From Clostridia bacterium (GTDB lineage: Bacteria; Bacillota; Clostridia; Monoglobales; Monoglobaceae): a DNA stretch of 64,000 bases. The stretch lies in contig JAFQSM010000080.1 of NCBI GenBank assembly GCA_017409575.1, positions 1 to 64,000 of the forward strand. The letters are read 5' to 3'. The translations under genes and the position numbers were made by a program. Under the pieces are notes generated by a model, which was not told the DNA's origin, searched no databases, and saw nothing but the letters and a program-made list of their open reading frames with translations. Shown piece after piece: positions 53,053 through 60,064 of the stretch. Every line of letters starts with the position of its first letter. The first letter of the stretch is position 1.

Positions 53053-54097
53053 TATTTCTCCTCCAGAGTCTTTAATTCCTCGTGAATATACGAAAGAGCC
53101 AAAAGCTTTTCTTTTACCTGTTCGACCGTCAAAAGGTCGGTGTTGTTTGAATTAAACTCGGTAAGTGTATTTCGCTTTGTATCCCCGGTCTTAAAATATT
53201 TGTCATAATTAAGGTCGCGCTTGTCACAGGGAACACGATAAAAGTCACCCATATCCGTCGCATTTGCACACTCTTCGTTTGTAAGAAGAGTTTCATACAA
53301 TTTTTCACCGTGTCTGATTCCTATAACCTTTATCTTGCTCTTATTTTCCTTATCGAACAATTCTTTAACAGCTTTTGCAAGTGTTTCAATTGTGCAGGCA
53401 GGAGCCTTTTGCACCAATATATCGCCATTAACACCATTTTCAAAAGCAAAAAGAACAAGGTCAACTGCCTCGTCAAGAGACATACAAAACGAGTCATTTG
53501 GGGTTCTGTTACCGTAATATCCTCGCCCGCCTTTATCTGATCAATCCAAAGCGGAATAACGCTGCCCCGGCTGCACATAACATTTCCGTATCTGGTGCAG
53601 CATATTTTGGTAGTCTCGGGGTTAACTGTTCTTGATTTTGCAACAACAACCTTTTCCATCATTGCTTTTGATGTACCCATCGCGTTTACCGGATACGCAG
53701 CCTTGTCTGTAGACAAGCATATCACAGCCTTGACGCCCTCATCAATAGCTGCTGTAAGCACATTTTCGGAGCCTAAGACATTTGTTTTTACTGCCTCAAT
53801 AGGGAAAAACTCACAAGACGGCACTTGCTTAAGCGCCGCTGCATGAAATATATAGTCTACTCCGTGCATAGCATTCTTAATGCTTGCAATGTCGCGTACA
53901 TCACCTATATAAAATTTTATTTTTTGCGCCTCTTGTGGCATCTTTGCCTGAAACTCGTGACGCATATCATCCTGTTTTTTTTCATCACGGGAAAAAATAC
54001 GGATTTCTTTTATGTCTGTACTCAAAAAGCGATTTAAAACTGCATTACCAAACGAGCCTGTCCCGCCTGTAATCAACAAAGTTTTTCCGCTAAACAT
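53052..54097 (-). pseudogene. capE: capE-like UDP-GlcNAc 4,6-dehydratase/5-epimerase, frameshifted
   Basis: The gene reads FSGKTLLITGGTGSFGNAVL from the ATG at 54097 and carries LSTDKAAYPVNAMGTSKAMM, the active-site pattern of CapE/FlaA1 dehydratases. At 53483-53485, after EPQMTRFV, one base is missing and the frame turns into nonsense, ending at 53330. The other frame resumes with MSLDEAVDLVLFAFENGVNG (from 53483), the normal continuation, to the stop at 53052. Without the break it would be a full-length protein of about 348 residues. Either a real mutation that kills UDP-L-FucNAc synthesis or a sequencing error; no long homopolymer sits at the break. Confidence 0.85.
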
Positions 54098-54121
54098 CTT
54101 TTACCTTCTTCCATATCCAGA

Positions 54122-54799
54122 CTAAATAATTGTGATTTCTGAAAGACACTTGTCTGCAAATTCAGGATTAATCTTTCTTGCTTTTTTAAATGCATCCTTA
54201 AGTTGGCATTTTCGGGTAGTAGTATTGTGCATATCGCTTGAAATGATGAATTTTGCATTTCTTTGAATTATCTTTTTAACCAATCTTCTTCCAAAAAATG
54301 TGAGAAAGCTTGATGAACTAAGCTCATAAACAACCTTAAGTCCTGCCAGAGCTTCCATAATGCTTTTCCAGGCAGAATAACGGTCAAGATGTGCTATTAT
54401 AACAGTAAGTCCCATAAGATTGAGCGAATATACACACTCTGCAATCCATTCGTACTTGCTTGCAAACGGAAGTTCCAGCAAAATATACGAAGACCGTCCT
54501 ATAGAAAGGTCGGATATTCCCTCGTGCTGACTTAAATCATGGTCGGTATATACCTCTGCTCCAAGCACAAGTTTGGGCACCTGTCTGTTCTTAAGATATT
54601 CCTTTAAATTTTCATATGCAGTCTGTCGCTTTGCCAAAAACCTGGGCAATGCCTGCTCGTTGTGAATAGTGCAATGCGGAGTAAGAGCGCAAACTCTTAC
54701 GCCCTGTCTGTAGCTTTCCTCCAGCATTTGTGCTGCCATTTCAAGTGTTTTTGCTCCGTCATCAATATCCGGCAATGCGTGTGTATGCAAGTCATTCAC
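54122..54799 (-). CDS. CpsB/CapC-family PHP tyrosine phosphatase
   Basis: 225 residues of the PHP fold. DLHTHALPDIDDGAKTLEMA (about residues 3-22) is the CpsB signature, followed by TPHCTIHNEQ (about 40-49), LGAEVYTDHDL, IIAHLDRYSAW and ISSDMHN (about 195-201), which supply the metal ligands. It removes phosphate from the tyrosine tail of the CapB kinase encoded next to it, resetting polymer export and length control. It lies six bases after capB. Confidence 0.9.
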   Translation of the reverse strand: MNDLHTHALPDIDDGAKTLEMAAQMLEESYRQGVRVCALTPHCTIHNEQALPRFLAKRQTAYENLKEYLKNRQVPKLVLGAEVYTDHDLSQHEGISDLSIGRSSYILLELPFASKYEWIAECVYSLNLMGLTVIIAHLDRYSAWKSIMEALAGLKVVYELSSSSFLTFFGRRLVKKIIQRNAKFIISSDMHNTTTRKCQLKDAFKKARKINPEFADKCLSEITII

Positions 54800-54805
54800 T
54801 TTCTA

Positions 54806-55627
54806 TCACTTCTTTTCCGAAACATCATCTCCGTACTTGTAGTCGCTTTTAGAAGCGATATATCCGTACTTGAATGAATTTTTATAACCATATTTGTAGT
54901 TATAGTTGCGTCTTCTGTAATAGTTGTACTTTTTCATATTTTCAGCACTACCCAAAATTACAAAGCCCAAAACTTTTACTCCGATTTTTTGGATTACTTC
55001 CATTGTTGCATCAAGCATATCATATCTTGTGACATCCTGTCTTACAACAACTGCTGTTCCTGTACAGTGTTCCATAATAAGAGCAGCATCTGTAACCAAT
55101 GTTATCGGTGGTGTATCAATGAAAATATAATCATACTTTTCTTTAAGTTCTGCCAAAAGATTTACAAACTCTTCTGTTCCCAGAAGTTCTGCAGGATTAA
55201 GCGGAATTTCACCACTTGTCAGGCAGTCCAGATTTTCTTTTACATCTCTGTGAACAGCCTTATCAAAATCACTGAATCCGCACAAAACATTTGTTACGCC
55301 ATTTTTGCGATCCAATTTAAGATATCTGTGCACACGCGGTTTTCTGAGGTCACAATCCAGCAAAATAACCTTGGCACCAAGTTGTGCAAATGTTATCGCA
55401 AGGTTTATACTGGTTGTTGTCTTTCCTTCACCAGGCGAAGCACTGGTGATGGCTATGGCTTTACCTCCTTCTGTTTTAGGCATCGAAAACATAATGTTTG
55501 TTCTCATTGCCTTAAAAGTCTCTATTGTATCAAAATCGGTCTTGTCGTTAAGGATTCGTTCTTCCCTTTCCTTTTGATACTTATAAGAATATTTTTTCTT
55601 TTTAGGCTGTACATCCTTTTTCTTCAT
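54806..55627 (-). CDS. CapB/CpsD-type tyrosine kinase
   Basis: 273 residues. Walker A SASPGEGKTTTSINL (about 62-76), Walker A' VILLDCDLRKPRVHRYL (about 89-105) and Walker B DYIFIDTPP are those of BY-kinases. The last 45 residues carry about eleven tyrosines (NYYRRRNYNYKYGYKNSF, KYGYIASKSDYKYG) for autophosphorylation, and the N-terminus also has KYSYKY. It works with the membrane partner encoded upstream (55642-56334) to control capsule assembly. It follows GGGGGAGACGGAAAA. Confidence 0.93.
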   Translation of the reverse strand: MKKKDVQPKKKKYSYKYQKEREERILNDKTDFDTIETFKAMRTNIMFSMPKTEGGKAIAITSASPGEGKTTTSINLAITFAQLGAKVILLDCDLRKPRVHRYLKLDRKNGVTNVLCGFSDFDKAVHRDVKENLDCLTSGEIPLNPAELLGTEEFVNLLAELKEKYDYIFIDTPPITLVTDAALIMEHCTGTAVVVRQDVTRYDMLDATMEVIQKIGVKVLGFVILGSAENMKKYNYYRRRNYNYKYGYKNSFKYGYIASKSDYKYGDDVSEKK

Positions 55628-55641
55628 TTTTCCGTCTCCCC

Positions 55642-56334
55642 CTATTCCGAAATCTCGCCCAGGATTGAAATATTGTATCTTTGAGCCACATCTTCGCCGC
55701 GTCTTACTCTGGTATCAAAGAAGTTGTATTCAAACGCAACAAAAGCACCCAGTACAAATCCTGCAAGCATACCAATCAAAGCATTTCTTGCAACATTTCT
55801 GTCATTTTCCTTTTCAGGATATCTGGGGGGATCAACCAGTTCAACCTCACCTTTTTTATACACAGATTTCAGCTTCCCGGGAGCCTTATCCAAAATATTC
55901 TTGGTTATAAGATATGCAAGTCTTGGATCCCTGGAGGTTGTTGTTACTTTTAAAAGTTCTGTATCATTGATTGTTGAAATTGTCACATAACGCAAAATAT
56001 CTTCATGCGTATAACTTCCTATAGCTTCACCAACCTCATCAAGAAACTTTGATGTCTTAAGTATCTCTATATATGTAGTACTCAAGGTTCTTGATGTATC
56101 AATATCACTTTTTAAAATCGCTGCATTCTCGTTTGCCTGTTCCTTTCGGTTGCTTACATACAATATACCACTTGAAGTAAAGTCCGGCTCTGTCAGATAT
56201 GCCGTCTTTATAATCATTGCAAATGCACCAATGATCATAAGTGCCAGTATAAGAAACTTATGCTTCCAGAATGTTTGAATAAGCTCAACTAAATCTATGC
56301 CTTCTTCACGCGACATACTTTGTTTTTTTGTCAT
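55642..56334 (-). CDS. CapA/Wzz-type chain-length determinant protein
   Basis: 230 residues. Two membrane helices (about residues 29-49 and 185-205) flank an extracytoplasmic domain, and a Wzz motif is visible in EGIDLVELIQTFWKHKFLIL at the start, with DPPRYPEKENDRN before the second helix, the usual Pro-rich site. It acts as membrane partner and activator of CapB. It is the first gene of the operon, from the promoter at 56381-56409. Confidence 0.9.
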   Translation of the reverse strand: MTKKQSMSREEGIDLVELIQTFWKHKFLILALMIIGAFAMIIKTAYLTEPDFTSSGILYVSNRKEQANENAAILKSDIDTSRTLSTTYIEILKTSKFLDEVGEAIGSYTHEDILRYVTISTINDTELLKVTTTSRDPRLAYLITKNILDKAPGKLKSVYKKGEVELVDPPRYPEKENDRNVARNALIGMLAGFVLGAFVAFEYNFFDTRVRRGEDVAQRYNISILGEISE

Positions 56335-56620
56335 AACTAAGTCTCCTTATCTTTTTTCTGTAAAAACTCATACAGTATTAATAATACCATAAAAATTTTT
56401 TTTCGTCAACAAAATACTTCTCTCACAATTCTACAAATTTTTTTGATTTTTTTTGTCAGTATTTTTAAAAAACTGAAATTTAGAGGGATTTCCTCTGTTT
56501 TCAATAAATTTATAATATAAGACAGCATAATAAAATGGACCCGTTTTGGTCCCACTATTTTGAAACTGAATAATATAATTAAAAAGTGCTTATTTTAGTC
56601 CAAAATGAGAGGTGATTTTT
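56335..56620. other. Divergent intergenic region between capsule operon and XRE gene
   Basis: About 285 AT-rich bases with no gene. It holds the minus-strand promoter (56381-56409), an AGAGG...CCTCT hairpin near 56480 and an inverted repeat TGGACCCGTTTTGGTCCCA (56536-56554) that could be an operator. No clear plus-strand promoter was found. Confidence 0.5.
56381..56409 (-). promoter_or_regulatory. Sigma-A promoter of the capsule operon
   Basis: On the minus strand TTGACG (56404-56409) and TATTAT (56381-56386) are 17 bases apart, with an A8T5 spacer. It is about 45 bases before the chain-length gene ATG. Confidence 0.75.
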
Positions 56621-56857
56621 GTGAACGAACAAAAAATTAAGCAAGATTCTGTTTGCATAGGTAAAAACATCAAAGAAATTCGCAAAAAAAGAAGAATTAA
56701 GCAAGTTGATATGGTAAAATATATACAGCTCCTTGGGGTAGATATAACAAGGGAGTCCTTAGTAAAAATCGAAAGAGGTTCGCAACACATTTACATAAGT
56801 CAGCTGAATGCAATCAAAGAAGTACTTCACGCATCTTATGACGAACTTTTAAAATAA
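56621..56857 (+). CDS. Small XRE-family helix-turn-helix regulator
   Basis: 78 residues from the GTG (MNEQKIKQDSV) six bases behind GAGGTG. The Cro/C1-type helix-turn-helix reads GKNIKEIRKKRRIKQVDMVK (about residues 12-31), then ITRESLVKIERGSQHIYISQ. No sensor domain. It is divergent from the capsule operon and precedes comEC by 32 bases; the inverted repeat at 56536-56554 is a candidate site. Target genes are unknown. Confidence 0.85.
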   Translation: MNEQKIKQDSVCIGKNIKEIRKKRRIKQVDMVKYIQLLGVDITRESLVKIERGSQHIYISQLNAIKEVLHASYDELLK

Positions 56858-56889
56858 TTTTACAAATCAAAAAAGGAGAAAATGGAAAA

Positions 56890-58524
56890 ATGTATAAATC
56901 ACAACATATCATAACATCGAAGCATTACCTTGTGCTTTTGGTTGCATCTTTTGCCGCAGGTATTTTTATTTCTCTTCTTCTCGATACTGTTTTTGCGTTT
57001 TATACAACAATTATTCTTTTTTCTATTTTTATTATTGCAATACTTTTTTCGGTATTTTTTAAGAAAATTTTTTTCAAAACCAAACACTATATTCTCCCTC
57101 TTTTTATGCTGCTTTCCTTTTTGGCAGGCATTTTTCGGGTCGAATTCAACGCGGTCGCGAATGAAAAATCCGTGACCCAATTTTCGGGGCAAGAAGCCTG
57201 GATATATGGAACGCTTTCAAGTGAGCCCGGTCTTACATCAAATAAGTTTTATTACAGTTTTGAACTTGATGTTTTTAAAGTTAACGAAGAACCCTCAAAC
57301 GGTACCATTATTGTTTATATTCCAAAAGCCAACGGATGCGACTTTAATATAGGAGACAGTATTTTCTTTTGGGGTGATCTGAAAAAAATTCCCATCCCCG
57401 AAAATATATCAAACTACGATTATTTTATAAACTTAAGCCGAAAAAACATTTTTTTGACAGCAAACGCAAAAAACATAAATCCATACGAAACAGACGGTCA
57501 GTTTTCTCTTATTCGCAGTATTAAAAATGCCGGCTTTTCAGTCCGGAACAAAATTTTAGTTACTGTGGACAAGCTGTTTCCCGAAAAGGCTGAACACGCT
57601 GCGATACTGAAAGGACTTTTGATTGGTGACAAAACTGACTTTGATGACGAAATGTATAACAAGTTTTCCAACGCAGGAATTTCGCATATAGTTGCCGTAT
57701 CGGGTTTGCATCTTTCGCTTTTGTTTTCATTTTTAATGACTTTGATTGGTTCTTTGCGTACAAAACGCAATCTCGTTCCTCTTATAACACTTCCTTTTAT
57801 CATCCTTTTTGTATCTGCATCAGGGTTTACTCCCTCTGTGTTAAGGGCATCAATTATGATATTCCTTATGATGCTGTCTGCTGTTTTAAGTGAAGACTAT
57901 GACCCTGTAACTTCTTTGTTTGCAGCGTTTGGAATATTGATTGCCGTTTCACCATATTCTATCTTGTCCAAGAGTCTGGTTCTGTCATTTTCGGCAACCT
58001 TGGGTATATTTGTTTATTTTCGCTACATAAACTCTTTCTTATTGTTGCCATTTGGGTCTGACATATGGAATTCAACCAAGCGCCGCAGACTTTTCAAAAA
58101 AAGCATAAGGTATCTTTCTTCTTCGCTTTCTTTATCGCTTTCTTCATTTTTGGGGACTGCATATTTCATCGTCTTGTTTTTCGGCAAGATTTCAAAAGTT
58201 CAGTTCCTTACAAACCTTTGGATTATCCCAACAGTCACGCTGATATTTTGCCTTGGGTATATAGCCTGTATCATTTTTTACATATCACCCTGGTTTTCTC
58301 TCAATGTTTTAAAGTACCCTCTTGACTGGTTCCTGGATGTAATTACTGTGACATTAGACTACTTTGGCGATAACCGTTTTTCATATAACTATCCGTATGA
58401 GGTCTCGTCTTTCGCATACACCACCGTATATTTTGGTGCCGCCCTTATCATCTATATGACACTAAAGGCATTTTCTGATATCCGGCAACAAAAGAAAAAA
58501 GCAGCCGAAAAATCCGGCTGCTGA
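56890..58524 (+). CDS. comEC: ComEC/Rec2-type DNA uptake channel, lacking the metallo-beta-lactamase domain
   Basis: 544 residues. An N-terminal DUF4131-like part with several helices (about residues 10-85) leads into an OB-like region (EAWIYGTLSSEPG) and the Competence domain: LLIGDKTDFDDEMYNKFSNA (about 246-265), GISHIVAVSGLHLSLLFSF and GFTPSVLRASIMIFLMML. It then ends at EKSGC, before the metallo-beta-lactamase domain that most ComEC proteins carry. It may be a natural short form with its nuclease elsewhere, or a truncation at the terminator of the convergent murD. It starts behind AAGGAGAAAATGGAAAA. Confidence 0.85.
   Translation: MYKSQHIITSKHYLVLLVASFAAGIFISLLLDTVFAFYTTIILFSIFIIAILFSVFFKKIFFKTKHYILPLFMLLSFLAGIFRVEFNAVANEKSVTQFSGQEAWIYGTLSSEPGLTSNKFYYSFELDVFKVNEEPSNGTIIVYIPKANGCDFNIGDSIFFWGDLKKIPIPENISNYDYFINLSRKNIFLTANAKNINPYETDGQFSLIRSIKNAGFSVRNKILVTVDKLFPEKAEHAAILKGLLIGDKTDFDDEMYNKFSNAGISHIVAVSGLHLSLLFSFLMTLIGSLRTKRNLVPLITLPFIILFVSASGFTPSVLRASIMIFLMMLSAVLSEDYDPVTSLFAAFGILIAVSPYSILSKSLVLSFSATLGIFVYFRYINSFLLLPFGSDIWNSTKRRRLFKKSIRYLSSSLSLSLSSFLGTAYFIVLFFGKISKVQFLTNLWIIPTVTLIFCLGYIACIIFYISPWFSLNVLKYPLDWFLDVITVTLDYFGDNRFSYNYPYEVSSFAYTTVYFGAALIIYMTLKAFSDIRQQKKKAAEKSGC
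58489..58521 (-). terminator. murD terminator embedded in the comEC 3' end
   Basis: GCAGCCGGATTTTTCGGCTGC on the minus strand, followed by TTTTTTCTTTTG. The stem codes for the last residues of ComEC on the plus strand. It lies 12 bases beyond the murD stop. Confidence 0.88.
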
Positions 58525-58533
58525 ATATGTTGT

Positions 58534-59907
58534 TTAAAATCCATTGACTATATCTTTAAATGTATTTCCGCGTTCTTCAAAATTTTTGAACAGGTCAAAA
58601 CTTGCACAGGCAGGCGACAAAAGAACTATGTCCCCGTTTGTTGCGCACGCTTTTGCGGTTTCTACCGCTTTTTTAAATTCTGTTTCGCGATGAATACAAA
58701 TTCCACTGTAATTGGGTGCATCTTTGACCGATTTTTCTATTTTTTCGGAAGTAAGTCCAACCAATATAAGTTCTTTTACATACTCATTTATCACCGAGCC
58801 AAATTCATCAAACGGGATTTTTTTGTCATATCCACCCGCAATCAGAATGACTTTCTTGTCAAAAGATTTAAGTCCGGCAGTTGTTCTTGCAGGACTGCTT
58901 GCTATCGAATCATTGTAATACCTGACTCCGTCAAGCTCGCGCACAAGCTCAATTCTGTGAGGCACACCGCCAAAATTCCGGGCTGTATACTTGATGGTCT
59001 CAAGCGAAACAAACGGATAAACAGCGCCAATTGCTGCCATATAATTTTCGACATTGTGAAGTCCCGGCAACTTTATATCATCACGCAAAAGCATAGTTTT
59101 TTTGTCCTCTTTTGTCTTCAATACAATTTTGCCATCTTCCAGCACAATTCCCTCATTAGGACTATTCTGTCTGCCAAAATACATGGCATTTTTTGTATCT
59201 TGATTGAATGACCTTGTAATTTCATTGTCAAAGTTCAAAATTACCCGACAATTATCATTGTTTGCAAATATATTCTTTTTAGCCTCGATATATTCGTTAA
59301 AATCCTTATGCCAATCCAGATGATTGGGAGTAACATTGGTTACAACTGCTGTGTCTGCGCTGTGTCTCATTGAAAAAAGCTGAAAGCTTGAGAGTTCGAC
59401 AACAACCATATCTTTGGGCATCATTTTTTCGACTTCGCCGACAAGAGGCTTGCCGATATTTCCGCCTATATAACAATTATACCCCTCTTTTTTAAGCATT
59501 TCACCGATAAGGGTGGTTGTTGTAGTTTTGCCGTCACTTCCGGTAACAGCAATTATCGGGCATGGACAAAGTTCAAAGAAAAGCTCCATTTCCGAGGTCA
59601 AAAACGCACCATTTCTTTCTGCTGCTAAAAGTTGAGGGACGTCGGGTCTGAGCCCCGGGGTTTTGAAAATTATTTCTGTATCAATTGGTATATTGTCAAG
59701 ATAATCGTCGCCCAAAACAAACTCTGCGCCAAAATCCTTGAGTTTGTCATAAACTTCGCCCAATTGTTCTTTTGTCCTTTTGTCATGTGCGGTAACATTT
59801 GCTCCGCCGTCAAGTAAAAATTCAACAAGTGGCACATTGCTTACACCAATTCCGACAACCGAAATTTTTTTGCCTTTTATTGATTTTTTATATTCAATCA
59901 CATTCAT
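58534..59907 (-). CDS. murD: UDP-N-acetylmuramoylalanine-D-glutamate ligase
   Basis: 457 residues from the ATG (MNVIEYKKSIKG) behind AAAGGCAGGTTTTTTTG; the start at 60021 was rejected. Domain 1 begins VVGIGVSNVPLVEFLLDGG, the ATP site is AVTGSDGKTTTTTLIGEML (about residues 114-132), and later landmarks are NVTPNHLDWH and YNDSIASSPARTTAGL (about 307-322). It adds D-glutamate to UDP-MurNAc-L-Ala in the cytoplasm. It is alone, not in a division/cell-wall cluster. Confidence 0.95.
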   Translation of the reverse strand: MNVIEYKKSIKGKKISVVGIGVSNVPLVEFLLDGGANVTAHDKRTKEQLGEVYDKLKDFGAEFVLGDDYLDNIPIDTEIIFKTPGLRPDVPQLLAAERNGAFLTSEMELFFELCPCPIIAVTGSDGKTTTTTLIGEMLKKEGYNCYIGGNIGKPLVGEVEKMMPKDMVVVELSSFQLFSMRHSADTAVVTNVTPNHLDWHKDFNEYIEAKKNIFANNDNCRVILNFDNEITRSFNQDTKNAMYFGRQNSPNEGIVLEDGKIVLKTKEDKKTMLLRDDIKLPGLHNVENYMAAIGAVYPFVSLETIKYTARNFGGVPHRIELVRELDGVRYYNDSIASSPARTTAGLKSFDKKVILIAGGYDKKIPFDEFGSVINEYVKELILVGLTSEKIEKSVKDAPNYSGICIHRETEFKKAVETAKACATNGDIVLLSPACASFDLFKNFEERGNTFKDIVNGF

Positions 59908-59990
59908 CAAAAAAACCTGCCTTTCCAAAGACTTTTTGCCAAACTCTTTCAAAAATCGGGGTTGGCAGAAAATCTTCGAAATATCAAACA

Positions 59991-60052
59991 GGCGAGCTTT
60001 GTGCCCGCCTTTAAGATTCATATTTACAAGGAGGGCACTTATGCCCTCCTTG
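59991..60052 (-). terminator. Two hairpins between ispH-S1 and murD
   Basis: AAGGAGGGC/GCCCTCCTT (60029-60052) and AGGCGGGC/GCTCGCCT (59991-60014) are two stems in a row beyond the ispH-S1 stop. The second is followed by GTTTGATATTT. They may terminate or protect the transcript; neither has a strong T tract. Confidence 0.5.
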
Positions 60053-60064
60053 ATTTATCTGTTG

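Noticed and set aside
53052-53483. Second half of capE as a separate gene
   Set aside because: It is the natural continuation of the upstream frame; its ATG has no ribosome binding site, and it lacks the N-terminal Rossmann fold.
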